Position numbers and translations under genes: made by a program. From the NCBI GenBank assembly GCA_964609775.1, contig CAZSSJ010000004.1, positions 17,273-81,272 of the forward strand: DNA of 64,000 bases, read 5' to 3'. Shown here one piece after another: positions 13,959-21,360 of this stretch. Positions within the stretch are counted from its first letter, which is position 1. Each line of letters begins with the position of its first letter. The DNA is from CAZNUP01 sp964609775. Its GTDB lineage: Bacteria > Patescibacteriota > Microgenomatia > JAMCZE01. The notes beneath the pieces were generated by a model, which ran no database searches, was not told the origin of the DNA, and saw only the letters and a program-made list of their open reading frames with translations.

Positions 13959-15035
13959 CTACGTAAGCAAAGCCGTAATGCCGGGCAGCTCCTCTCCTGC
14001 CAAAAACCGCAGCATGCTTCCTCCCCCACTGCTCACCCAATCAAACTTGTCCGTCAGTCCCAGCTTGTCCCCAAACCCGACCGTGTCCCCTCCTCCAATC
14101 ACTTTATATGATTTCGAGCCGACAATCAACTCCGCCAGCCGCTTCGTCCCCACTTGATAATTAATGTCTTCGATCCGCCCCACTGGTCCGTTCCAAACGA
14201 TCGTGCCCGCTGTTTGCAACAAAGTTTGACACCGGTCAATTGATTCGAGGGTGCAATCTTTCCCATTTTCCGTCTGCCGCAGCAGTTTCACCTTCTCCAT
14301 GGCCATAATCGGACTCCCCACAATAATCTCTGACAGCAGTTTTCCCCCAACAATAACAAAGTCCGCCACCTCCGCCATCTTGGAAATCACAGGCAGTTTC
14401 GTCTCCAGTTTCGCTCCCCCAATCACCACCACCAGCGGCCGCCTTGGATTTTCAAGGATCCCAGACAGCACTTCAACTTCCTTAGCCAACCGAAATCCTC
14501 CATAATGCGGCAACAATTTCGCCACCCCAACAATACTCGCCACCTCTCGATGTGACTCCGCAAACGATTCATTCACGTAAACTTCCGCCAAACTCGCCAG
14601 CTCCCTGGCAAATCCCTCATCATTTTTTTCCTCCCTGGAATCAAACCGCAAATTCTCCAAAACCGCCAAATCTTCAGAAACCCGGAACCCACCAAAACTG
14701 CCAATTTTCTCATCACTAATTGCTAATTGATTGCCCATTGATGATTGCTCATTGCTCATTTTTTGAGAAAACCATTCCGCCACCGGCCGACCCGAAAGCT
14801 CCGGAACCACCTTCCCCCCCGGCCGCCCAAGATGCCCCGCCAAAACCACCTGACAATTCTGTTTCAGTAAATACTCTATCGTGGGCCATATATCCTTGAG
14901 TCGAGTATCGTCAGTTATTTTTGAAAATTGAGAATTGGAAATTGGAAATTGAAGCGGAGCGTCTATATCCCCCCTCACAAAAACCCTCTTTCCCGAAATA
15001 TCTTTGGCCTGGTCAATCCTGGGCAGTTCAATCAT
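13959..15035 (-). CDS. pgk: Phosphoglycerate kinase
   Basis: Makes ATP and 3-phosphoglycerate from 1,3-bisphosphoglycerate and ADP. Visible: KRVFVRGDIDAPL, KITDDTR, GHLGRPGG, LENLRFDSREE, VIGGAKLETKLPVI, and the nucleotide-site GGGDT. I start at the ATG at 15035 (358 aa), since a frame opening at 15140 would add 35 non-homologous residues. Two in-frame iterated tracts interrupt it: one encoding QFPISNSQFS before KITDDTR, and one (14726-14761) encoding MSNEQSSMGNQ, identical in DNA to a tract in the transketolase gene at 30139-30174. Confidence 0.93.
   Translation of the reverse strand: MIELPRIDQAKDISGKRVFVRGDIDAPLQFPISNSQFSKITDDTRLKDIWPTIEYLLKQNCQVVLAGHLGRPGGKVVPELSGRPVAEWFSQKMSNEQSSMGNQLAISDEKIGSFGGFRVSEDLAVLENLRFDSREEKNDEGFARELASLAEVYVNESFAESHREVASIVGVAKLLPHYGGFRLAKEVEVLSGILENPRRPLVVVIGGAKLETKLPVISKMAEVADFVIVGGKLLSEIIVGSPIMAMEKVKLLRQTENGKDCTLESIDRCQTLLQTAGTIVWNGPVGRIEDINYQVGTKRLAELIVGSKSYKVIGGGDTVGFGDKLGLTDKFDWVSSGGGSMLRFLAGEELPGITALLT
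14726..14761. repeat. 36-nt repeat shared by pgk and tkt
   Basis: This segment is identical over 36 nt to 30139-30174 and related to 33964-33995. It consists of degenerate ATTGCTC / ATTGATG units and is read in the same frame in both genes, giving MSNEQSSMGNQ. Confidence 0.9.
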
Positions 15036-15080
15036 GTAATTCAGTCTAGCAATAAAAGCCCGACAAATAAAGTCACCATC

Positions 15081-15110
15081 TTGACAAATTGATATACACA
15101 TATTAATATG
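15081..15110 (+). promoter_or_regulatory. Promoter and operator of the RHH/PIN toxin-antitoxin pair
   Basis: TTGACA (15081-15086), a 17-nt spacer, then TAATAT (15104-15109), 8 nt before the ATG at 15118. The palindrome CATATTAATATG (15099-15110) covers the -10 box and is a good operator for the ribbon-helix-helix antitoxin. The spacing implies a leaderless or near-leaderless mRNA. Confidence 0.75.
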
Positions 15111-15117
15111 CATACAT

Positions 15118-15357
15118 ATGCTAAACATCCGCACCAACATTCTTTTTGATCAATCCATGTGGAAGCAGCTCCAAAATCTGGCCAAAAGTCAAAACACCTC
15201 TATCGGCCAGCTCGTTCGCAGCGCTGTTAAAAAAACCTATTCTCAAGATGAAATTCAAAGAAGAAGAGCTGCTGCAATCGAAAAAACCTTCAAAATCCGT
15301 CCTAAACTCAAAAATCTCGACTTCGAAGAGCTCATAAATTATGGCCGTGAACGTTAA
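15118..15357 (+). CDS. Ribbon-helix-helix antitoxin
   Basis: A 79-aa protein: short beta strand (NIRTNILFD), helix (QSMWKQLQNLAKSQ), turn and second helix (SIGQLVRSAVKKTY), the RHH DNA-binding fold, then an Arg/Lys-rich toxin-binding tail. It overlaps the PIN toxin by 17 nt. It probably represses its own promoter at the palindrome 15099-15110. Confidence 0.8.
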   Translation: MLNIRTNILFDQSMWKQLQNLAKSQNTSIGQLVRSAVKKTYSQDEIQRRRAAAIEKTFKIRPKLKNLDFEELINYGRER

Positions 15358-15730
15358 GACTTTTGTCATTGACGCCTCAGCAGTTCTTTCTTTTCTTCTT
15401 TCCGAGGAAACTCCGAACATCGACCAAAGGTTTAACGAGTTCCTAAATAGCGAAATCCAACTAGTCTCCTCCGCACTTCTCCCGTATGAAGTCCTTAACT
15501 CCCTCAAAATGTCAGTTATTCGTAAAAGAATCTCCAGTCCACAAGCCCTGGAGCTTGCTGAAACATTCCTTGACTACCATATTCTCACCAAGCAAGTTAA
15601 TTATAAAGATTGTCTAAAGCTTGCGCTGTCCGAGAACCTCACCTTCTATGACGCTTCCTATTTACGTGTCAGCAAAGACCTGCACCACCCCCTAATTACC
15701 CTCGACCCCCACCTCCAAAAGTACGCCTAA
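15341..15730 (+). CDS. VapC-type PIN-domain toxin
   Basis: A 129-aa PIN-domain protein: FVIDASAVLSFL (first Asp), LLPYEVLNSLK (Glu), then LTFYDASYLRVS (second Asp) and TLDPHLQKYA. It overlaps its RHH antitoxin. RNase activity is inferred from the fold. It lies in the divergent space behind pgk. Confidence 0.85.
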   Translation: MAVNVKTFVIDASAVLSFLLSEETPNIDQRFNEFLNSEIQLVSSALLPYEVLNSLKMSVIRKRISSPQALELAETFLDYHILTKQVNYKDCLKLALSENLTFYDASYLRVSKDLHHPLITLDPHLQKYA

Positions 15731-15795
15731 TCGAAAGTTGCAGACCAGCAAGCACCTATTGACTTCAGGTAAATTAGCTCCTAAAATCGGCCTAA

Positions 15796-16524
15796 ATGGC
15801 TGACGAGTCCACCATCCCAACCAAAAGAGCCACCCGAACCAGAAAAATGGCCACCCCTTTGCTCGAGGACCTCAAAACCGAGCCGATTCTCCCAACCGCC
15901 ACAATTAGCACCGAATTTGAAACCATCATCAATCATTTGACCCACTCCAAAAATCAAGTTGAAAAACTCGAAAAGGAAATTGCCGAGGTTAAAGCCAATT
16001 GGCTAAAAGACCAAAAGCAGCACGAGCAGGAGCTAGCCGAACAAAGAAGCCAGGAAGAAATCGTCAGAAAGCGCGACAAAGAAACCTATGACTACGAAAT
16101 CTCCCTCGCCCGCAAAAAATCCCAGGACGAATTTGAAGAAAGAAAAACAAAATGGGAACGGGAACTTCAAAGTCAAAAAGACCAGATTGAGGCCGAAAGA
16201 AAAGAGCTCGCAGAACTCCGAAAAACCGTCGAGAAATATCCTGAAGAAAAGGACAAAATGGTCAAAGAAGCCGTCCAAACTGCCGAGAGATCCCTTCGGC
16301 AGGAGCACGACCAAGACAAAAAGTTTCTCCTCCAAGAGCACAAAGCCGAAACCGACCTCAAAAATGCCAAAATTGCCAGTCTCGAAGCCGAAAACGGCCG
16401 CCAAGCCAAGGAAATCGAATCTCTCAGAAAATCCCTCGACGAAGTCAGCCAAAAGTTCCAAACCGTCGCCGTCAAAGCCATCGAAGCCACCCGCCCGGAG
16501 CAAAAACCTGCTTCACAATCCTAA
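15796..16524 (+). CDS. Coiled-coil protein of unknown function
   Basis: A 242-aa protein, almost entirely long charged helices with heptad-like Leu/Ile spacing from about residue 50 to 230, preceded by a basic, Thr/Pro-rich N-terminus. No signal peptide or membrane helix. It may be a structural or scaffolding protein; sequence alone gives no function. Its last 53 nt overlap a minus-strand reading frame (16472-16708). Confidence 0.7.
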   Translation: MADESTIPTKRATRTRKMATPLLEDLKTEPILPTATISTEFETIINHLTHSKNQVEKLEKEIAEVKANWLKDQKQHEQELAEQRSQEEIVRKRDKETYDYEISLARKKSQDEFEERKTKWERELQSQKDQIEAERKELAELRKTVEKYPEEKDKMVKEAVQTAERSLRQEHDQDKKFLLQEHKAETDLKNAKIASLEAENGRQAKEIESLRKSLDEVSQKFQTVAVKAIEATRPEQKPASQS

Positions 16525-16708
16525 ATTTTGAGCTTTTGTAATTGTGATCGTAAATCGCCTCATCATCTGCCGACCAACCCATTGGCTTAGGCTTTATCCT
16601 CTCTGCAAGTTTTAACAAATCCCAAATTAGATCTCTCATCTCCGTCCCACTTCTGGCAGACCGATTTTTAATATTCACTTTTGCGGCTCGTCTCTTCTGC
16701 TTCATCAT
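16472..16708 (-). CDS. Hypothetical protein, 78 aa
   Basis: Begins MMKQKRRAAKVNIKNRSARSG and contains KPKPMGWSADDEAIYDHNY. The first 55 residues look coding, while the last 18 fall antisense to the coiled-coil gene. The 3' end may have been replaced, giving a truncated gene with a random tail. No family recognised. Confidence 0.4.
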   Translation of the reverse strand: MMKQKRRAAKVNIKNRSARSGTEMRDLIWDLLKLAERIKPKPMGWSADDEAIYDHNYKSSKFRIVKQVFAPGGWLRWL

Positions 16709-16754
16709 AACTTTTAATTTAACACACTAAGGCAGATTCCGCTTGACTTTCTAA

Positions 16755-16796
<42 letters not shown>

Positions 16797-16815
16797 GGCC
16801 GCAGAGGTGAGATAA

Positions 16816-17082
16816 ATGCCAGATGTAGAGATATCAAACTCTGATGGTAAACCTGTTCTTCGAATCAAACCCGGCGAAAAGCACTTGGACGTTGATCCTA
16901 AAGGCTTGAGTGTCGAAATCTATCCAAGCCCAAGCGAAGACCTAGGTCGTGGCAGAATGATAATTTGTGACCAAGCAGGATCATACTACGCTGACTCGAT
17001 GGGACTTATGGGAGGCAGACACGCCAAAGTAGTTCGTCCTGAACAAGCAGCCCATACTCCCGAACAAGACTCACCTTGCTAA
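16816..17082 (+). CDS. Hypothetical protein, 88 aa, chimeric 3' end
   Basis: Unrecognised small soluble protein (GKPVLRIKPGEKHLDVD, GSYYADSMGLMGGRHAK). GAGGTGAG lies about 7 nt before the ATG. Its final codons (17071-17082) lie inside a remnant of the dehydrogenase gene, so the original C-terminus was probably lost when that segment was joined here. The AG microsatellite lies just upstream. Confidence 0.5.
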   Translation: MPDVEISNSDGKPVLRIKPGEKHLDVDPKGLSVEIYPSPSEDLGRGRMIICDQAGSYYADSMGLMGGRHAKVVRPEQAAHTPEQDSPC

Positions 17083-17147
17083 ATTCGGCGGCGTCCTTCC
17101 CGCCAGCGCCTCAATAATATTCTGCGCCGCCATCCCCGGCTCATCTC
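17071..17147 (-). pseudogene. Remnant of a D-2-hydroxyacid dehydrogenase 3' end
   Basis: This segment matches the 3' end of the intact gene (17995-18069) with four mismatches and a 2-nt indel, stop codon included. It encodes MAAQNIIEALAGRTPPNLAR against the intact end in NLAK, except that the indel shifts the frame at its upstream edge. It lies on the far side of the PIN/Phd pair. Confidence 0.9.
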
Positions 17148-17250
17148 CTATTTTCGAATCGCGAGGACCACAAGCGTGAGCTTGTTGGTGAAGCGAGAGA
17201 AAAGAAACTCGCGAAGCCAAAATAGAAGAGATCTCGGGCATAAGCCCGAG
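17148..17250. other. Structured palindromic element
   Basis: Nested inverted repeats: outer CTATTTT (17148-17154) / AAAATAG, then CGCGAG / CTCGCG, and a hairpin ACCACAAGC-GTGA-GCTTGTTGGT. A separate 7-bp hairpin, CTCGGGC-ATAA-GCCCGAG, is at 17233-17250. The group fills the gap between the dehydrogenase remnant and the PIN toxin. It could be a transcribed RNA, a terminator group or a recombination site. Confidence 0.55.
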
Positions 17251-17255
17251 AAGTT

Positions 17256-17696
17256 TCATTTACCCTCTATTAGCGCGATCAGCTGACCCGGCGTGACAAT
17301 TTTGCCCGGCGCCGCAAACTTCCTGACCTTCTCATTAAAAAAATCCTTCCGGTCCAGCGTCACCAGATAATCAGCCCTTGCTTTCTTTGCCTCCGCCAAA
17401 ATTGTTGCATCTTTCTGCACAATCACCCTCCTTGCCTCGCCAATTGCCCTCTCGTCAATTGTCGTCTGCCTGACCTCAAGCCTCGAAACCAGGGTCAAAA
17501 ACCGTTCCAAATGATAACTCTGAAGTTTCCCCCGAACATTTCTCTCCACTTCCGTCAGCACCAATTGTGAAGTCGTAAGTTTCAGCTGTGACAAGGCAAA
17601 CAGCTTTGCTGAACCACCCGTTGGAGAATTAACGGCCGTAAACAGCACGCTCGAATCCACAAAAACTGTGGCTATTTTTTGTCCTCTTCGAGCCAT
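17256..17696 (-). CDS. PIN-domain toxin
   Basis: A 146-aa PIN protein: VFVDSSVLFTAVN (first Asp), LTEVERNV (Glu), then KDATILAEAKKARADYLVTLDRKDFF with the second acidic pair. The order and spacing match the PIN family seen in VapC-like toxins. It overlaps the antitoxin 3' end by 25 nt. The pair is flanked by an intact dehydrogenase gene and by a remnant of that gene's 3' end. Confidence 0.82.
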   Translation of the reverse strand: MARRGQKIATVFVDSSVLFTAVNSPTGGSAKLFALSQLKLTTSQLVLTEVERNVRGKLQSYHLERFLTLVSRLEVRQTTIDERAIGEARRVIVQKDATILAEAKKARADYLVTLDRKDFFNEKVRKFAAPGKIVTPGQLIALIEGK

Positions 17697-17932
17697 TCAG
17701 AAACTTCCATATCACTAAACTCGCGTGTATATGGCAAAAATTGGGGATCAATATAGGTTTTCTGGTAAAGTCTGGCCAGATCCGCTTGCAGTTTGGCCAA
17801 ATACTTCGGATCAACAAGCGCCACAATCGGTTTCCCTTCCCGGGTCAAAAGCACATACTTTTCGCCGGAAACAGACTCGGCCAAATTCCCTAGTTCCCCC
17901 CTGGCCTTGGTAATAGGAACAATATTCGGCAT
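17672..17932 (-). CDS. Phd/YefM-type antitoxin
   Basis: MPNIVPITKARGELGNLAES, then YVLLTREGKPIVALVDP, gives the Phd/YefM DNA-binding part; the acidic tail (EVSEWLEEDKK) is probably the toxin-binding end. I chose the ATG at 17932; a GTG at 17947 is also in frame. A TATAAA box lies just upstream. Confidence 0.82.
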   Translation of the reverse strand: MPNIVPITKARGELGNLAESVSGEKYVLLTREGKPIVALVDPKYLAKLQADLARLYQKTYIDPQFLPYTREFSDMEVSEWLEEDKK

Positions 17933-17994
17933 AGCGTTCACCCTCACTTTATATCACCTGTACACTTTTATGTCAATAATGATGTACACAGATG

Positions 17995-18969
17995 TCACTT
18001 TGCTAAATTCGGCGGCGTCCTTCCCGCCAGCGCCTCAATGATGTTCTGCGCTGCCATCCGGCTCATCTCGGTCCTGGCTTCCACCGTTGCCGAGGCAATG
18101 TGTGGCGTCAAAACCACGTTTGGCAAACCATACAAAACCTTCTCCGTCTCCGAAACAATCGGCGTTTCATCTTCAAACACATCCAGTCCCGCCCCCGCAA
18201 TCCATCTCTCCCTAAGCGCCTCGCACAGAGACATCTCGTCGACCACCGCTCCCCTGGCCGTGTTAATTAAAATCGCCGACTTTTTCATTGAAGACAGTTC
18301 CTTTTTGGAAATTAAATGTCTTGTCTCCGCCGTCAGCGGCACGTGCAGCGAAACCACATCCGAAATTTCCAGCATTTTCTCCAAATCGTCATAAAACTCC
18401 GCCCCTAGCTGCTCATTGCTATCTGCTATCTGCTTATGTGCATGGTAGGCAATTTTCATCCCAAACCCGAATTTCGCCGCCTTGGCAACCGTGAGGCCGA
18501 TTCTCCCCATCCCCACAACCCCCAGTGTTTTTCCAAAAAGTTCCGTCCCCATAAATAGTTCCGGCTCCCACTGGACATACTTTCCCGCCCGGACATATGC
18601 ATCTCCCTCAACAATGTGCCTGGCGACAGCCAGCATCAGAGCAATTGTGTGTTCCGCGACAGCCATCTCAAACCCGCCAGGCGTGTTCGTCACGAAAATG
18701 CTCCTTTGTTTGGCCGCTTCCAGATCGACGTTGTCAAATCCGACAGCATAATTAGCCACAATTTTGAGCTGTTTCCCGGCCGCATCCATCACTTCCCCCG
18801 TAACCTTATCTGTCAGAAGCGACAGAATAGCGTCCGCCCCGGCCACAAATTGCTTCAACTCTTCCAGTGTCTGCACTCGGTCTTCCGGAAAAGCCAGCAC
18901 TTCATGCCCCGCTTGTTGCAGGAGGTCCACCGCCGGCCCGGGAATTTTTCTGGTCACACAAACTTTCAT
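17995..18969 (-). CDS. D-2-hydroxyacid dehydrogenase (glyoxylate/hydroxypyruvate reductase-like)
   Basis: NAD(P)-dependent 2-hydroxyacid dehydrogenase, 324 aa. Rossmann motif GMGRIG at 153-158 and catalytic R239 (INTARG), E266 (DVFEDE) and H290 (TPHIASAT) are all present. Glyoxylate/hydroxypyruvate reductase is the closest fit, but substrate is uncertain; with the glycolate-oxidase-like flavoprotein and glycerate kinase in the window it could act on glyoxylate or hydroxypyruvate. It lies between two TA pairs, beyond which are remnants of the ends of a homologous gene. An iterated tract adds IADSNEQLGAE. Confidence 0.9.
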   Translation of the reverse strand: MKVCVTRKIPGPAVDLLQQAGHEVLAFPEDRVQTLEELKQFVAGADAILSLLTDKVTGEVMDAAGKQLKIVANYAVGFDNVDLEAAKQRSIFVTNTPGGFEMAVAEHTIALMLAVARHIVEGDAYVRAGKYVQWEPELFMGTELFGKTLGVVGMGRIGLTVAKAAKFGFGMKIAYHAHKQIADSNEQLGAEFYDDLEKMLEISDVVSLHVPLTAETRHLISKKELSSMKKSAILINTARGAVVDEMSLCEALRERWIAGAGLDVFEDETPIVSETEKVLYGLPNVVLTPHIASATVEARTEMSRMAAQNIIEALAGRTPPNLAK

Positions 18970-18974
18970 ATATT

Positions 18975-19256
18975 TCAGACTAAAGCCTTCTTTTTACCCA
19001 ACTGTTCCATCACCCACATGCGAATAAGCTGTGTCGGGCCCAAGCCTTTTTTAGCAGCCCTAGACCGAATTTCCTCAAGCGTCCGCCCATCAAATCGCAC
19101 CGTAATCCCATCAGAAAGATTCTTCGCCACCTTAAGTTTAACTGGCTTCCACTTATCCCAGTAATCCGAAAAGCTGTGTGTGTCCCAGAACTCTGCCTCT
19201 TCCGCAATGTTCCTAAATTTCGGAATGGGATCAATCTTTCTATTATTCTTTTTCAT
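18975..19256 (-). CDS. brnA: BrnA/CopG-type antitoxin
   Basis: A 93-aa protein with AEFWDTHSFSDYWD in the first half, the hallmark of CopG-type antitoxins paired with BrnT, then DGITVRFDGRTLEEIRSRA and GLGPTQLIRMWVMEQL, a ribbon-helix-helix. It overlaps brnT by 14 nt. The dehydrogenase gene starts 5 nt after its stop, so it might be co-transcribed with the TA operon. Confidence 0.85.
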   Translation of the reverse strand: MKKNNRKIDPIPKFRNIAEEAEFWDTHSFSDYWDKWKPVKLKVAKNLSDGITVRFDGRTLEEIRSRAAKKGLGPTQLIRMWVMEQLGKKKALV

Positions 19257-19542
19257 ATTGGCCTTCTTTCTCTCTTAAGTAATCACCCCGTTCTCCTAAA
19301 TCTGCGTCTCTTGCGGTGATAACATAATATTCATTCTCTGAATCCTCATGGATAGCAATCGCTAAAATCCTGCCTGATCTAGTCTCCCCCACCACCTTAA
19401 GTCTTTCTCTATAGCTCTCCTTAACAACATGTTCCCCGTGTAGAATCTCTACTACCTCGTGTGGCACAACACCGTGCCGGGCAACGTGCTCCACATTCCA
19501 CTCATCCCAAATAATTCTATCAATTTTTAAAGTTTTTACCAT
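19243..19542 (-). CDS. brnT: BrnT-type toxin
   Basis: A 99-aa RelE-fold RNase-like toxin: IIWDEWNVEHVARHGVVPHE, then GRILAIAIHED and YYVITARDAD. BrnT proteins inhibit translation and are encoded before BrnA, as here. A TACAAT box lies upstream within an inverted repeat (19550-19566) that may be the BrnTA operator. Confidence 0.87.
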   Translation of the reverse strand: MVKTLKIDRIIWDEWNVEHVARHGVVPHEVVEILHGEHVVKESYRERLKVVGETRSGRILAIAIHEDSENEYYVITARDADLGERGDYLREKEGQYEKE

Positions 19543-19549
19543 TTCAATT

Positions 19550-19566
19550 GTAACACAACGCGTTAC
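19550..19566. promoter_or_regulatory. Inverted repeat in the brnTA promoter
   Basis: GTAAC-ACAACGC-GTTAC lies 8 nt upstream of the brnT start and touches the TACAAT box. TA operons are usually autoregulated through such repeats; this is inference from position and symmetry. Confidence 0.55.
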
Positions 19567-19572
19567 AAAAAA

Positions 19573-19615
19573 CCACCGCCGGCTCCGGAATTCTTCTGGT
19601 CACAACAACTTTCAA
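19573..19615 (-). pseudogene. Remnant of a dehydrogenase 5' end
   Basis: Matches the first 43 nt of the intact dehydrogenase gene (18927-18969) at 37 positions. It encodes LKVVVTRRIPEPAV against MKVCVTRKIPGPAV, with TTG in place of the ATG. It lies directly upstream of the BrnTA pair and in the same orientation as the intact gene, so the pair is enclosed between an old 5' end and the intact gene. Confidence 0.8.
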
Positions 19616-19624
19616 ATCTTAATT

Positions 19625-20398
19625 TTACCCCCTTACGTGTCTATCATCATCAAAATACTCTAAAAAGGCAAGCACCATCACTCCCGCTAGAAGGATAAAA
19701 AAGAACAGCTCCTCAAAAGGAAACTTGTAATCCAGAAAGGTCACCCATCCCACAAAGTGTTTCCCGGGAAACGTCCACAAGTCATTTTGCAAAGACGAGA
19801 TCTCATGAAGGAAGTTGACCACAGCAAAATAGGCACCAACCTTTAAAAAATTCGCCACAAATCTCGGGTGATCTCCCAAAAACAACAAAATCGGCAGGAG
19901 AATTCCGAAAATTCCCAAAAGCAAGTACGCATACCTCACTTGTAAAACGACTGAATCCAAATAATGAAAAACTAACATCCCTCCAAGGATAATCGCAATT
20001 AAAAAGGCAAAATAGAAGAGCCGCCTCCCTATAACCCGATGTCTTGCCCGATCTAAGAAATGCTCATAAAATATGACCACTGCATATGATCCCACGAAGG
20101 CCCAAAATAAATCTTCAAAAGCCGCCACCCCCAGCCACCTGACCGGAAAAATTGTCGGGACAAACCAACTCCCATCCCGACTGGCAATATAATCTCCAAC
20201 AAAGAAAGCAATTATCGAAATTAAAACCGAGAATACCAACGCCCGTTTTATTCCTTGAGGCCTCCTCGCAGAAAAATAAACACCGATTGTACCGTAGAAA
20301 AGAAATGTTGACACGAAGAAGTTCGTTTTGAATGTCACCGAAAGAAAAGTCGCCGCCAGTGGCACTCCCGCCAGAATTAAAAAATCCAACGCTTTCAT
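19625..20398 (-). CDS. Lycopene-cyclase-domain-like membrane protein
   Basis: A 257-aa protein with about seven hydrophobic helices. Two acidic motifs, FEDLFW (94-99) and FPFEELFFF (about 226-234), match the paired P(E)E/ED motifs of CarR/CrtYcd-type lycopene cyclase domains. No carotenoid genes are nearby, so a cyclase role is only a possibility; CPR genomes carry such stand-alone domains. It lies between the dehydrogenase locus and fba on the same strand. Confidence 0.6.
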   Translation of the reverse strand: MKALDFLILAGVPLAATFLSVTFKTNFFVSTFLFYGTIGVYFSARRPQGIKRALVFSVLISIIAFFVGDYIASRDGSWFVPTIFPVRWLGVAAFEDLFWAFVGSYAVVIFYEHFLDRARHRVIGRRLFYFAFLIAIILGGMLVFHYLDSVVLQVRYAYLLLGIFGILLPILLFLGDHPRFVANFLKVGAYFAVVNFLHEISSLQNDLWTFPGKHFVGWVTFLDYKFPFEELFFFILLAGVMVLAFLEYFDDDRHVRG

Positions 20399-20429
20399 CC
20401 CCGTACCAATAACTCAATAACTTAATAAC

Positions 20430-21341
20430 TTATTTCTCAATCTTCCCCGCGCTCCCAAACACTTTGATCTTCTCTTCCACGATCCTCTGCATTGCCTCGA
20501 TCGCCTCCGGCATCAGTTTATAAATAGCAATTTCCTTTGCCTCGCCGGAGCCTTGGGCGGAGGCGGGATTCGCTTCAACCAGTATTTCATACAGTTTGTC
20601 AACAAACGCGACTCGTAGTTCCGAGTTCACATTCACCTTCACAATCCCGTTTTGAACCGCTTCTCTGACCTGGATCTCCGGAATTCCTGATCCGCCATGC
20701 AGCGATAAATAAGTCTCCTTTAACTTTCCTCTAATCTCCTTTAGAAGACCTAGGTCAATATCCTTTTTTCCTAAATACAACCCATGGACATTTCCCACAA
20801 ACGACGCAAACGTATCGACTCCGGTCTCAGCAACAAACTCAGCCGCTTTTTCCGGATCGGTGTAAAACTTCTGGTCCCGGACAGCGTCCGCCGACTCATG
20901 CCGGTGATCCGCTGATGAGGCACCCATGACGTTAATATTGTCAATTTCCCCCTCCACCATCACTTCCCGGGCGTGTGCATATTCCACCAATTGTTTCGTC
21001 TGCCGGACATTCTCTTCAATCGGCAGTTTGCTCCCGTCCAGATGCACATAGTCAAACCCAAAATCAATTGCTGCTTTGCACGACTCAAAATCCGGCGCGT
21101 GATCCAAATTAAGAAGGATCGGCACTCCATACGACTGCTCCATCGCTCGTACGACACCAACTAATTCTCGCGCACCGAAGTACCCCACCTCCCCTTGCGA
21201 CGCTTCAATCATGACCGGCGACTTCAAATTCTTCGCCGCTCCCACAATCGCTTTCAGTGTCTCAATCGACGCGGCATTAAACGCTCCAATCGCAAACTTC
21301 TCTCTCTGAGCTCTCTCAAACCAGAACCTCGCCTTAGCCAT
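20430..21341 (-). CDS. fba: Class II fructose-bisphosphate aldolase
   Basis: Zn-dependent aldolase joining dihydroxyacetone phosphate and glyceraldehyde-3-phosphate. Zinc and catalytic segments: LNLDHAPDFE, VEGEIDNINV, ASFVGNVHGLY, LHGGSGIP. I start at the ATG at 21341 (303 aa, normal), since an upstream extension to 21428 shows no homology; a TATAGT box lies 6 nt before this ATG. A Gly/Ala-rich loop near residue 270 (NPASAQGSGEAKE) is coded by repeat-like sequence. Confidence 0.94.
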   Translation of the reverse strand: MAKARFWFERAQREKFAIGAFNAASIETLKAIVGAAKNLKSPVMIEASQGEVGYFGARELVGVVRAMEQSYGVPILLNLDHAPDFESCKAAIDFGFDYVHLDGSKLPIEENVRQTKQLVEYAHAREVMVEGEIDNINVMGASSADHRHESADAVRDQKFYTDPEKAAEFVAETGVDTFASFVGNVHGLYLGKKDIDLGLLKEIRGKLKETYLSLHGGSGIPEIQVREAVQNGIVKVNVNSELRVAFVDKLYEILVEANPASAQGSGEAKEIAIYKLMPEAIEAMQRIVEEKIKVFGSAGKIEK

Positions 21342-21360
21342 ACAATCACTATACCAAAAA

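Noticed and set aside
15036..15140. N-terminal extension of pgk to 15140
   Set aside because: PGK homology begins right after the ATG at 15035 and the extension overlaps the divergent TA promoter.
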